This document shows positions 12,363 to 24,561 of a DNA stretch of 64,000 nucleotides, piece by piece; position 1 is the stretch's first letter, and each line of letters begins with the position of its first letter. The position numbers and the translations under genes were made by a program. Origin of the DNA: Boswellia sacra (Eukaryota; Streptophyta; Magnoliopsida; Sapindales; Burseraceae). The stretch covers positions 744,001 through 808,000 of the forward strand of contig SNVD02013746.1 in NCBI GenBank assembly GCA_013180625.2. The letters run 5' to 3'. Under the pieces are notes generated by a model. It did not search any database and was not told the DNA's origin. It saw only the letters and a program-made list of their open reading frames with translations.

Positions 12363-15300
12363 TTAAACCAAATCCCATATGAGATAAGTGAAACTTAATC
12401 AAAGCAAAAGCTTCAACTTTTAACCGAAATGACGATAACAGATGGTTTTAAAGATACATAAAGCAGTTTATTATCATGATTTTAATGAGAAGATAATTAC
12501 TCAAAGTGAAGGAATTTGAGGGCTTTGGTGTTATTTTAATGGGTTGGTGGTCCTAAACGCATTCATTGTACACTGTATTATAAGCGAGGAAGCCAAGTCA
12601 AAGGAGGATTACAGATGATTTTTATGGGTCAAGATAGTGACATTCATGGGCAACAATTAAAATGGACCACATCAAGAGAACACACTCTACAATCTATTCT
12701 AATCTTTACCTCAAAGATTATAAATATAAAAGTTTCTAAATATGACCCACTTTTATGACTTTTTACCCGTTTAATCATTTTATCTATTTGCTAAAGTTTC
12801 TCACATAATGGAGGAGCTCCCATGCAAGCCACCATAGTCAAAAATTTAAGCTGTTGATAGGATTATTATTATTATTTTTTAAATTTTATAAAGAGGTTAG
12901 GAGCCGAACTGCCTGGAGAGGAGGCTTGATATGATGTTATCTCATTATCTTTAACAGTAAATTGACTATTTTCCGTTTTATATTAAGTATAAGTAGAACA
13001 TTGATCTTTCAGCATTAAATCTCTAACATTAAGGTGCAATTTATTAAATATTTTTCATTTATATTTTATATTTTAACAATGTTATAAGTGTTGTAAAATT
13101 TGATAGTTTTATTATCCTTATCGCTGAATAACAAAATAACAACCATATTTCATACGTGATTATCATATATGTGATAATTGTTATTATTATTTGTGACTTC
13201 TTGTATATGTGATTATCATATGGTTAAAACCTTTTTTTTTTTGGTTTTTTATGCATATCCATCTAATTATAAAATTGATATTAATTCATTTGAGATGTAT
13301 GCACCTTGGAATTAAATATATACTTATTTATTTATTACATATAGTATTTTCTTCATTATATAATATGTTGGAAGGGTAATCTATCAACTTTATGATATCT
13401 AATCTTAGGAAAGAATATAATTCTTCGAATCATTATTAAAATTAAATGTATTGGATAGAAAGACGTAGCTTTCTAATTGATTGGGAAATGGTGGTTAGCA
13501 CAGTAATGCGTAGAGTCTAATCTAAAATCTAAAATTTGTGAGGGTCAAAATCACTCGTGGGGTTGCAACAGTTTTACAAGTTGGAAGAGAAAGTATTTAG
13601 AAGCCTTTTTTGCTTTGACTTTAACAGAGAAAATCTTAGACTATAGAGCGGCTAAAGCAACATTAAGGGTAATTGGTTAGCTGGTTGGTCAGAGCAGATT
13701 ATTTCAAGTTAGAAGACGAAGAGGATCACATTGGCTAGAGTTTGTAGGAAAATTTTTCTAATCCACTTGTCATGTCAACACGAAATTTTATAAATGTCGC
13801 TATTCATTTGATTTTCTATTGGTAGTATTCTTCATGTCATGTCCAATTATTAGTTCTTGGTCAATTTTAGGATAATACGTGTTTAAAATTATTGTCAATC
13901 TTGTTTATTATTGAGTTGACGTTTTAAAATTTGGTTATTATCGATCCAATAAAATGAAAGAGTTCCCGTATAAACATTTGAGATAAAGTGACTCCTCCTT
14001 TGTATCCAGGAATTTTGCATGGGATTTCTATAATTTTAATTCAAGAGATTTGATATAAAATAATTTCAGGTCAATTATTAGGTTGACTTCAATTGTTTTA
14101 AATTGTTAAGTTGTTAAATTTAGATTGGTTATGATAATTTTGATGGATTGAATGTAATCACGTTCTATTTTTCGATTCTATCAATAGTTAGATATTGGTT
14201 TATTTCATTTAATTTAGTATAAATTGAATTAGATTTCTTTGAATTTAATTCTCGTGTATTGGGTGGGAAAAGATTGAATTTTGACCAAAATTTTGAGTGT
14301 TGTTATTTAAACCCCAACTAATTTATTAGTAAACCTCGCCACACGGATAAAATTGTCATGATAAAAATAATATATATTTTTTCTTTCTATTTTCATTTCT
14401 TTTTCACCCGTGTTTCACTCATCAAATAGAAACAAGAAAACTTTAATCTTGAAACATTTATTATCTATTAACTTCAAATAAATCGACTTCAAAAACACTT
14501 TTAATCATTCTATTCAGATTATTTGGTCGAGAGGTTTTTTTTATTAAGAAGCAGCACCATTTTTTTTTTTATTGTAGTCCTTGTTTGTGTTTTCTTCCCT
14601 GGGCAATGAGATCACAGGTCTCATTCTCTTTTTTCTCGAGCATTGATTTCTCCCTTCTTAAACACCATTTTTTCAGCATTACCGAGAAGAAGAGAGCTTG
14701 GCACCTTGGCTTATATATATTTGTATGAAAAGCAAATTCAATATCTTCAACGTTGATAGCAAGTGAAGTCTCTACAAGTCCTATGTGACAAAAAGAATGT
14801 CCCACAAGAATTATGATAAAAAACTGGATCAAATTCTAATTGAGAGTATTGTTTTCACCTTTGGCATCTCTAGCACAGATTTCTTGTTAAAAACTGAAGG
14901 AGAATTATAACCGACACTGAAAAGGTAAGGGAGAGTGAAGAAAGAAACAATAATTTTTATTATTAAAATTTTTTCCACAAGACAGGGCTTACTAATAAAT
15001 TTAATGGGGCTTCGATATCAATATTCAAACTTTTTTTTTAAAACTTCGAATCCATAAACATCTCCATAGAATTATGATGCAAATTAAGAACGAAGAATAT
15101 TGGCGTGTACTCTACCCTAAAAAGTTGGTTTCGAGCACTAAAAGTCTACTTGGGTAGGCCCAAATTGTGGCCCAGTACTGAGAACCTGTGGCCCGACTCA
15201 GAACATAATGGGCTTAAGAAAACTTCATTAGGGTCCAGCTTAATAACTTTGTACTTCTTCCAAGTTTCATTACAAACGGTAAAGTTATTAACACACTTAA

Positions 15301-17447
15301 AACAATAAATGAAAATATAGATGGTAAATTTGTTAACACACTTAAGCAAGCAAATAAGTTACATATAGTCCAACCAAACTTTGCAAAAAAAAAAAAAAAA
15401 GAGGAAAAGATTTTCATAATTTCTTATATGAGACAAATCAAAAGTTTTAAGACACTTGTGCATCTTTGAAGATGATTCTTGAAGTACAATGACAATCAAT
15501 CCCAATTCTCATCCAAAAATTAAAGTCTTTAAAGAGTTCTCTAAAACTTAGTTATGTTGAAGAAAAAGATTGTTTTGCCCTTAATGAAAAATTGACCAAA
15601 TTTGATCTAATATATCACAAATTATTATAAGAGTCTTTCGTGTTAATTTCACGGGTAATGCTAGACTTATAAGCTTTATATAATTTAAATTCTACAACAT
15701 GATGTAGAAGTCTACATGGTAAAAATTAACTGGAGGAAGAAAAAAAAACTAAAAAGAATGGGAGAAGTTACTGTGACTTTGTTGAAGTTGTCTAGTTGGA
15801 AGTTTATAATTAAATAAACAAACCAATCTTCAACAAACAGAAAATTAAATGAAATGGAATTGGGGGGGAACAAACAAAGAAAAAGAAAGTTGGTAATGAA
15901 AATGAAAATGAGATGAGATTGGCCCAACCCCACTTCAAATTTCCAACCTCTAGTAGTATATTTTCGTATATGCCGATGTGTGATACCTATAAACCGCAAA
16001 GTTATAACTTCAACATCAAGTAAGCACATATTTTATTCTCGTGGAAGCAAAACCAAAAAAGAATATTTCATTTCCTTTTCAAATATCTTTTGATTAAAAG
16101 ATTTGGGTTAGAATAACCAACCCACATTCAAATTTCTTTGAGAAGCATTTTTGAACGAAATTTTCCAATTACTAAATAGAATTAATGAATGATGTTACAT
16201 GTAGATTTAGTGGTTAGTTAGTATGTTTTCAAATCTTGGAAATGTGCAAGTTGATATAAGTGAAATATGAGACAACATATATCTAGAAATATCCAAGTAA
16301 CCTACTCTCCGCCCACCTTTTAGTTGACAATTGTTCGAAGTTACAAAGTACAAAAAATTTGGCCCAAAAATGAACAATACATTGAACAAGAAGAAGAAAA
16401 TTACACGGCAAGGAAACTTGTAGTCAATATTTATTATTAGTGTGTTACTCTTCTTTTAAATAAACAACAAATATGATAGAAGCACAAACAAAATCTTCTA
16501 GTATTCGTACAACAGCGATTGTACTTTAATAAAGCAAGCAAAGAAAACAAAAAAAAAGTTGATCTCCTTTTGAGGAAAAGACACCATCACCACCACCCTA
16601 TGAATTCCAAGTTGATGAAAAGATATTTTTTTCTAGATCTGAGACGTCAATTAGCCCATGATCATCCATGTCGAGGTCAGGTTTTTAGATAAGCGCTTTC
16701 GAAAAGGTGAAGCAATTATAGTGTTTGATTTGGGATTCTAATAAGTGCTTTCCAGCTACTTCCGTTAGGTTATTTCCCAATCTGTTGGTAGATAGCAACC
16801 TCATTTATAAAAAAATAAATTATTAATAACTCTACTTTAGAAAAATGTGTGAATAAGGAATTTTTTTATCTTTTAAAAACTATTATAGAAATTAGATCCG
16901 GAAAGATGTTTGGCACTGGCTTTGAAAATTAATCTTAACCTCTCATTTTATATAAAATTTGTTTCAAGAAGTAATTACATGATTGATATAAGCAACGTTG
17001 ATGATAAGATGTATATTAACTGTGAAGTCCAGTTTCACGTGGGAACAATTAATTAGGATCTAGTCCATTTGTTTTTAATATTATATATATGTGCGTGTGT
17101 TTACAATTTCCCATTGACCAATTATCAATAACTAACCCAATAGTTCCACTTTCTCAAATTGTCTTTCAGTTTATAAAATTTTTTGAAATTAATTTGAAAC
17201 CGAAATTTAAGCTAAATCCGTGGACTAAAATTCAAACATTATAGAAATAGAGCAGGAAATATCAACCCTATTTTAATTAGTAGACTATTTTTATTATTAT
17301 TAAACTAATATCATAATTTTTTTTGGTATAACTCAAACTATTATACTTCTTTTTTGTAATAACCATTAACAATCGCTAGATTGATACTATATAATTCTTA
17401 TAATAATTATCAATAACATTACTGTTTCGACTTAACGACTAATTCCA
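12363..17447. other. Intergenic DNA, no gene recognised
   Basis: About 5 kb of A/T-rich sequence. Open frames at 14569-14832, 15105-15308 and 15712-16029 overlap one another on both strands, are biased to A/T-rich codons and show no domain, so I do not call them. No RNA gene or transposon ends were found here. Confidence 0.4.
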
Positions 17448-17450
17448 TAA

Positions 17451-18033
17451 GGGCATGTTTGATGCACTGTATAACATTGTATAGGATAGCATAAATTTAC
17501 TTGGATTGGATTGGATTGAATAGCATAGGATAAGATTAGATAAAACATAATACTGTACTATGTTTGATAGAATATTGTTGTATTAGATAAAACCCAAAAA
17601 AATTATATGTGAAACATTTAATTTAAATATAAAATAAATTTAAATAATAATTAAAATTATTTTTAAAATAAAAATTTAATTATTAAATTTTTTATTTATT
17701 TATATAATTATTTTTTATTTATTTAAATAATTAATTTTTATTTAAATATTTAATAAACTATTTATTAAATATATAAATATTTAATTTATATAATTTTTTT
17801 GTATTTATTAGTGAAAATTGAGATAAAAATAAGCTTATACGGTGTAATACCATGGGTAGGCTTGATATAAAAACGCTTAACTTTTATGCAAACAGTACCC
17901 GCTACAGTACCCGCTACAGTATCGCTACACTATCGCTACAGTACCCGTGTTATACTATACAGTCTCGTATCAAACGCAGTATAATTTTTTAATGTTATAC
18001 AATGCAGCGCTATACAGCGCATAAAACACGCCC
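17451..18033. mobile_element. Tourist/PIF-Harbinger-like MITE
   Basis: A 583-base non-coding element bounded by imperfect terminal inverted repeats. The left end reads GGGCATGTTTGATGCACTG and the right end, on the other strand, GGGCGTGTTTTATGCGCTG. About 20 of the first 23 positions match. It is flanked on both sides by TAA (17448-17450 and 18034-18036), the 3-bp TWA target duplication of PIF/Harbinger elements. The interior is A/T-rich, with GGATT repeats near the left end and four or five copies of a GCTACAGTA(CCC)-like unit at about 17890-17945. There is no transposase frame, so it would depend on one supplied elsewhere. Confidence 0.75.
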
Positions 18034-18036
18034 TAA

Positions 18037-19280
18037 ATATATAATAAAATAAACCTTTCTTCTCCAGGTGAAAACAGAAATAAATGAATTTAATGGTAGG
18101 ATCCACACTGAGCTGATGCCCGATAGCTGACACATGACCAACTAGTGTTGATAGAGATATAATAATCCATGCTTAATATGAGGATGGCTAGCTAGCTTCT
18201 AAAGACCAAGTGTGAAATGGATACTCTTAAAGCAGAAGCTGTTTGTGGCTGTGTTTACATTCTATGCGAATAGTTGGTTATTAGCATTAAAAAAAAAGAA
18301 GTGCTTCTAGATCTTGACTATCGAAATATGATCATATTCTTTTGCAAGTTGTTCTATAATAGAGGCCATCAAACATTTACCAGATATTACAAAGAAGCCT
18401 GCTCCTGACTTCATGGACTTTGTTTAAATAATGACTGAAGATGGTAACAGGAGCTCAGAATTTCAATCCAAAGATGCCATTAAACAATTCCTACAGCAAA
18501 GTGAATTCCAAGTGGGAAATCCAAAGTCTTTCTTATAATATTTCTAGCGGCTTCATGAGGAGCTTCAATCTCAATAAGAATACAGTTTTTCACCAAGTTT
18601 CTAAGCCTTGTTACGCATGCCTGATGGAGGCTAAAGATTAGGAAAAGACTGTCCATGAGATACCTAATTGAACCTGCTTATTCAAAGAGAGGTCTAGAGA
18701 GTTTCCAAATTGTTCAGTTCACCAAACATCTCATTCGCAACTGGCGGTCAGCTCTCTCAGCTAATTATAAAAAGTTTGGGGACATAAATTCCTACATTTG
18801 TCCACATTCCGGTTTGATTCCAAGCTGTAAACAAAGCATAGTCTTCCAGGATCGTATTCTGCAATTAAATTAATCCTAAATCAACAACTAGATTGCTTAT
18901 GTCACCTAATGCGTCATCATACTTCGAATGAATTCGGTTTATAGACTCCCGAGCAAAATTTTCAATGGAGTACAAAAGAATGATACGATTTCAAAAGCTC
19001 ACAAAATTGAGAACAACATAAAAAAATAACCAATTAAACAATCAAAATAAATCAACTTTGTTCCAAAACAAGAACTCCAAAGAGTTACATTTATTCCTCA
19101 AGGATAATCCAGGTTTATTAGACTCAACTTGAACAACAACAGAAAAGCCAGAAACATATGCGACCCCAATAATCGAACACGTGAAAGTGTTCGAGTTTCC
19201 ATCACCAAATAAAAATTGAGACAAAGACTCATCACTCAAACTTAAAGATGAATCTTCCATTAAATTAATGGAAACATCAC
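18037..19280. other. 3' flank of the DUF7054 gene, content unclear
   Basis: The part next to the gene (about 18900-19280) is probably its 3' UTR. The stretch 18350-18880 has a more balanced base composition than its surroundings and two plus-strand open frames (18441-18641, 18655-18873). Neither encodes anything I recognise, and stops interrupt any join between them. It could be a transcribed non-coding region or a decayed gene fragment. Confidence 0.3.
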
Positions 19281-19870
19281 TTAATGGGAAGAGACCTTAA
19301 GATTGAGAGACTTGTTAAGCCAGGATTTCCATTTCCCGCTCCCCCTTGGGGCAATGGCGGCAGCATCCAATCTTCCAGCATCTGCAACTTTCTCTGCCTG
19401 CGGCTTCTTGCATAGCATAAAATTACGAACTCCATAGGACCCAATTGTGTCCCAAGGACTCAGAGCTGCATTCAAATTCAATAACACAATCAAAATCATC
19501 TCAAACCCACAATCCATCCCACATAAAAACTCAATCTGTCAATTGCAACAAACAATCAAAGATAAATTTTGACAACATAAAACATATTCAAGCACAAATT
19601 ATGACACAAACTAAGAGACGGGAATTGAAAAAACTCACCATCTGATCCGGCATTGGAGCAATAGAGCAAGAAATCATTGAGATTGGAGCCAAGAACGGGG
19701 AGCCTCCCTTCACGAGCATAAGATTTCAAAGCGGTATCAATAACAGCAGCAACAAGCTCTTCTTCATTGACAACAAAACGGATCGGGCCAGCGCTACCCA
19801 GAACAGTAACGCTGATCAAGAGCCTGTTGCCCTTGGGAGGCGGCGTCTTCTTCTGCTTGTACAACAACAT
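19281..19870 (-). CDS. DUF7054-type small plant protein, two exons
   Basis: Minus-strand gene with exon 1 at 19639-19870 and exon 2 at 19281-19465, separated by a 173-base GT-AG intron (19466-19638). Donor is G|GTGAGT and acceptor ATGCAG|CT. The split codon joins GAT-G and CT in frame, giving 138 residues. The start ATG is the first in-frame ATG, and the protein opens MLLYKQKK. The body carries LLISVTVLGSAGPIRFVV and then a conserved stretch through VIDTALKSYAREGRLPVLG, LLYC, ALSPWDTIGS and NFMLCKK. This matches my memory of a widely conserved, uncharacterised plant family annotated as DUF7054; the beta-rich head looks ubiquitin-like. The C-terminus is basic (RGSGKWKSW). No catalytic motif, signal peptide or membrane segment is visible, and the function is unknown. 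Both exons are intact, so it is probably expressed. Confidence 0.9.
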
Positions 19871-20310
19871 TGTTTTTCTTTCTCGCAGCAAAAAGATAAA
19901 CAAAATCTAAACAAAATATTTTTTTTATTCTTTGTTTTTTTTAATCAAATTCGCGAGAGAATGAATTAAAAGCAAATTAATTTAAAAAACCCAAAAAAAA
20001 TCCGTTCAAGGGTCGACGCCGAGGCAGCGGTAGTACCAGCCTTCCTTGCAGGATCCGAAAGCGAAAGCAAGAGAAGAGCTCGCCCTTGATTCACAAAGGG
20101 AGAGCATCAAATGACTACTCCTCAAGATTGTTTCCACCATTCACAAACAATTTCTTTACCAACAAAGATTGACGCAAAACAGAAAATACTGGAAATCCCC
20201 GTCTCTTCCTTCCCTTAAACAAGCAAAAAATCTCCAAGAACTGAAAAATCTGAGAAAAGGGTTTTGTTTTTAGAGAGGATTGGGAGGTGGGTTTGGATTG
20301 TTTTGGCTCC

Positions 20311-20393
20311 TCTATATATATAAAGAGAAAAAGAAAAGATATTTGGAATTGTATGGTTGGCTTGAGTTGGGGCAGAATTTAGGGTTAGGGTTT
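20311..20393 (-). promoter_or_regulatory. Core promoter of the DUF7054 gene: TATA box plus tandem telo-box
   Basis: On the minus strand a TATA box (TTTATATATATAGA, 20311-20323) lies about 440 bases upstream of the start codon. Some 55-70 bases further upstream is a tandem telo-box, AAACCCTAACCCTAAA (20378-20393). Telo-boxes (AAACCCTA) are known in promoters of plant growth, ribosomal and translation genes. Spacing implies a transcription start near 20280 and a leader of about 400 bases, long enough to hide a leader intron. Confidence 0.5.
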
Positions 20394-20727
20394 GGGTCCG
20401 ATTTGTGCGTTTAACCAACGTGAGCTTTTTGTTTTGATTTTGACCCGTTTTGTCTCTGTTTTGGCTGCGACGTGTTGTGATTAGCTTACAATTTCTCGCC
20501 GACCTTTCACAGCCAAGTATTAGGGTGTATTTGCGTGTCTGCCAGCCAAGCCTGAGCTGAGCCGATAATCAGTGGGCTCCGCTTAACCCGACCCGACCCA
20601 ACTCACCCAACCTCCTTACTACATCCCAATGCAAACCGACTCCAATTCTCCATTTCAATTTTTTTTTCTTATTTATAATCTTTAGTTTGTTGGTATTTTT
20701 AGCTTTTCTTTTCTTGCTTTTGGGTTT
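20394..20727. other. Upstream flank of the DUF7054 gene
   Basis: Moderately GC-rich DNA without an open frame, fading into A/T-rich sequence. I see no further gene. Confidence 0.35.
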
Positions 20728-20767
20728 TTTTGTGTTTCAAAATTTTCTAGAATTTTGAAACACAAAA
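20728..20767. repeat. Perfect 17-bp-arm palindrome
   Basis: TTTTGTGTTTCAAAATT (20728-20744) and its exact reverse complement (20751-20767) are separated by only six bases (TTCTAG). The fold would be a 17-bp hairpin. No target duplication is evident, so it is not clearly a transposon. Confidence 0.8.
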
Positions 20768-21184
20768 TTTTTACATTATTTAGTTTTGTTTATGAGAATC
20801 TTTAATTTTAGTAATGGTCATTACCAAATTTTAATATACCAATTCTTGCAAAATTTTTTTTTTGTTGGTTGTTATCATGAAGTTGCCAAACAAATGTGCA
20901 TTAAGTTTGTTTTCTATTTTTTAAGCTATAAATTTAAACTAAATCAATCCCTTTCAACTTGAAGTTTGGAGCAAGTTATAAGCAATTTCATTGTCAATCC
21001 TAGTACAAGTAGAAATAAATTATAAATCTCTTTAGAGATTGCTTTCTTATAGAGGGAAAAAATTTTTTTAATCGTAATTAATTAAGAAAAATGTTGCAAT
21101 AGATAAATTAGATAAAATTCTAGGTGCTTGTAGTATATGTAGTATTTCTTTTATATTTAGTTGAATATATGGTTTGGTACTCTT
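20768..21184. other. Intergenic A/T-rich DNA
   Basis: No open frame, repeat ends or RNA motif that I can support. Confidence 0.4.
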
Positions 21185-21855
21185 ATTTTGAACCCAAATT
21201 TAAGACCATTTAATTTTATTTACCTACTCAACGGTTATATGAATGAGATTGTACAATTTGGTTGTATACCTAGTATTACTCAATACAATAATACTAAGTT
21301 TACAATCAAATTTGTACAACCTAATCCATACAACCTGATATGGTATAAATATATTGAACATGTGGATCCCATTTTATTTATTAAAAATTAGTTAATTCAT
21401 TTTTCATTTTTACTCATCCAGTGAATTTGTGCCGTGTTAGGTTGTATGAGTGAGGTTGTATACCTAGCATTACTCAATACAATAATACTATGCATACAAC
21501 CAAGTTGTACAACTTAATCCATACAACCTGATATAGTATAAATCTATTTGATGTGTGGGTCCCATTTTATTTATTAAAAATTAGTTAATTTATTTTTCAT
21601 TTTTACCACCAAGTGAATTTGTACCATGTTGGGTTGTATGAGCGAGGTAATACAATAATACTAGGTATATAACTAAGTTGTACAACCTAATCCATACAAC
21701 CTGATATAGTATAAATCCATTGGATGTGTGAGTCCTATTTTATTTATTAAAAATTAGTTAATTCGTTTTTCATTTTTACCCACTCAGTGAATTTGTGCCA
21801 GGTCAGGTTGTATAAGTGAGATTGTATAACTTGATTGTATATCTGGTATTACTCC
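21185..21855. repeat. Head-to-tail array of a small MITE
   Basis: Three near-complete copies and one partial copy of a unit of roughly 170-195 bases. The anchor TTAAAAATTAGTTAATT recurs at 21381, 21574 and 21747 (spacing 193, then 173). Each unit begins near AATAATACTAGGTATACAACC and ends near GGTTGTATACCTAGTATTACTC, which are inverted repeats of one another, so the unit looks like a MITE with terminal inverted repeats. The third copy lost about 20 bases at a junction, which explains the shorter spacing. A diverged relative of the end sequence appears near 22500-22556. Confidence 0.7.
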
Positions 21856-22151
21856 TTAAAATAATCGCATTTTACTTGAAATAACATTCTTTTTTACATT
21901 TGTTTTTCTCACCTAATTACAATGAACAATTATATTTACTTTTCAAATAAAATACTCCTACTTCCACATGAAAAAGTATCTTTTATATTCTCTCGTTAAA
22001 TGACAAAAATTTTCATAATCCACGTGCTATAAGGACAAGTATTTCTAACATAAAAAAAAAAAAAAAAACAGAGCATATATTGTCAATTCAAGAAGTATTG
22101 AATGCTATTGATTTAGTTGATTTAGCGGCTACAAACCAAACTACTTTGGAT

Positions 22152-22303
22152 CCACCAATTTGATTATCTACCAGAGAAGCTGCATTAATTTCTGTAGACA
22201 CTAAATAATTTCTTATCGTATGAGGCTCCACCAATTTGATTATCTACCAGAGAAGCTGCATTAATTTCTGTAGACACTAAATAATTTCTTCTCGTATGAG
22301 GCT
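22152..22303. repeat. Direct tandem duplication, 2 x 76 bp
   Basis: Two adjacent 76-base copies (22152-22227, 22228-22303) differ at one position (CTTATCG against CTTCTCG). Such near-identity suggests a recent replication-slippage duplication. No coding content. Confidence 0.9.
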
Positions 22304-24255
22304 CACATCTTCAAGATAAAGCACAAAAAATTATTTATAAATACATTTAGTTAGAATTATTTTAAAAATTTGTTAGAGAATAAAGAGAACTTTAGAAAAA
22401 CCGCGAAAGTAACCAACTTAAACAATCAAATCTATATAATATGATGAACCACAAATTTACTGGTAGGTCTTACCTACGTATTTAATGGCTTTATGCCAAA
22501 TCGGTTATATCAATTTAATTATTTGATTTGGTTGTATATATAGAATTATTCAATCGAGAAATGATTAAAAGAGTTATTTAATAGCTTAACGCCAAACATA
22601 GATGTTACTTGATTTTTATTAAGGACCGGGTTATAAAAACTTAGTTTTTCTAACTTAAATTTGGAAATTACATCTAGATGATTTATTTATTTATCAATTT
22701 TCTTAAAATACAAATTATTCCCACTTCACAAATTGAAGAACTGTCTAGGAAACTTTAACTCAGGTTGCAAACTCTTAATGAAAGTCTAAATTAATGATCT
22801 CATTCACATTTTTAGTCAAAATCTAAAATTAGGTTTCATAAAATGAGAAAGTATAAAAGAATTTACATAGTTGGAGGCACGAAAATGTCATTATAAGACC
22901 TCTTGTATAATTTAAGAGCATCCAATTACCTCCATCAATCAATTTTGGCATAACAAGAAGTAAATTACAAATCTCCAGTTAAAATATTTTTTAATTTCTA
23001 ATCAGTCAAGCAAAATTGTGTAGTAGCCAAACAAATTCCAGGTACAAGAACACTGCCACTCCGGCATGAAAAAAGGTAACTTAAATATTAATATGTTATA
23101 TTTTATTGTTAAATGAACATCAGATTCATGAAAACCCACACGCTACAGGCAAGGGCGGATCCAGAGTTAAACATTTGAAAGAGCCACTCAACAAAAAATC
23201 AAAAAACTGCAAGGGCCAAGGAAGGAAATTAATAGTTGGTTTGAAATTCCAGCAATTTTACAATAGAATTCTTGAAATTTTCAAATTTTGAGGGATTAGG
23301 CCTGGGGCCACCAAATAAAGCGGCCCCAGCTACAGATACAAATATATATGTTTATTTAAAGAGTATATATTATCATTATATTTATTCTCAATACAAATGT
23401 AGATTACTTGCCTCACAAAATACTGCCTTGGAGTGCAACACAAGAGCATCCAGTGCTATCAATATATATGTATGTATGTATGTATAAAAGTAACATTTAA
23501 CTAGAATTGTTTTGACAAATTTGTTAAAAAATAAGATAGAACTCGAGAAAATCCGGAAAGAATCAAGAGAATTACTAACCAACACATCTTAATTAAAATA
23601 TATTTTTTTTAATCAAACCAACTCATTCTTATTTCACATTTACTTTGTGTCGTAGTTTTATAGATAGATATAATTAGTTGTTATTCTGCTAATTTTAACT
23701 TTGAATTCTACAAGGGGTCAACTATTGACACTTTATTTTTAATTTTTATTAAATTTAAATAAAGTATATCTAGATTATTTATCCGTAAATTTTCTTAAAG
23801 TACAGATTATTCCCACTTCACAAATTGAAGGAACTGTCTAGGAAAACTCTATCTCAAGTTGGAAGCTTCAGCACATCACATTTGTAGTCAAAATTTGAAA
23901 TTGGGTTTAATAAAAAAATTATATAAAATGAAGAAGAGTATAAAGGGAGCTTAGGGAAGTATATTCCTCCATGGTCCTTACAGTATACGCCAACACCATT
24001 ATAGCATCAGATGCTCATTAACCACCCATTCTCAAGGCGGCATTAGATCCTCAATTTATGGGGCTTAATTCAACTATGAAAAGCTAATTATATAATTAAT
24101 TAATCAATCAATCAATTATATTATACATTGCCACTTTGCCAGCTTGTTCAGATTCCTTTCATTAAGAATCTGAAAAGTAATAAAAACAAAGCTCCATTTG
24201 TCATTTCTTGGAATCCAAACTCTTGTAGCAGTCGTTTAGGTTTTAAAAGTTTACG
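22304..24255. other. Intergenic DNA, no gene recognised
   Basis: A/T-rich. Two similar passages, around 22640-22760 and 23740-23840, share the phrase TACAAATTATTCCCACTTCACAAATTGAAG with small changes, and similar text surrounds both, suggesting an old segmental duplication about 1.1 kb apart. A phrase GGGCGGATCCAGAG near 23155 resembles common plant repeats. No coding gene. Confidence 0.4.
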
Positions 24256-24265
24256 TAGAAAGTAG

Positions 24266-24551
24266 GGTTTTGGTTACGGTACATCGGTTATACCGGTGTA
24301 TCACTTTTTTAAATTTTTATAATTTTTAGTATAAAAATTGTAAATTCTTGTATAAAAATGGCAAATATGGAGTGTAAAAGTTGTAAATGAGTGTAAAAGT
24401 TGTAAATCATTGTATAAAAGTCGTAAATGAGAATTTACAACTTTTTTTTTCACATTTACGATTTTTATATAAAGATTTACAACTCTTACATTGAATTTAC
24501 AAAAAATTGACAAGTGATGTACCGATACATCGAATATACTGTAGACAGACC
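24266..24551. mobile_element. Mutator-like MITE with 10-bp target duplication
   Basis: A 286-base element flanked by perfect direct copies of TAGAAAGTAG (24256-24265 and 24552-24561), the 9-10-bp duplication length of Mutator-like elements. Its ends form about 40-bp imperfect terminal inverted repeats, GGTT...GGTGTATCACTT at the left and GGTC...GGTACATCACTT read inward from the right. Inside are several copies of a motif like GTGTAAAAGTTGTAAAT on one arm and its complement on the other, so the whole element could fold back on itself. It encodes no transposase. Confidence 0.7.
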
Positions 24552-24561
24552 TAGAAAGTAG

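Noticed and set aside
18441..18873. Two adjacent plus-strand frames of about 66 and 72 codons
   Set aside because: No family recognised, stops between them, and no clear splice sites joining them. Left as unclear 3' flank.
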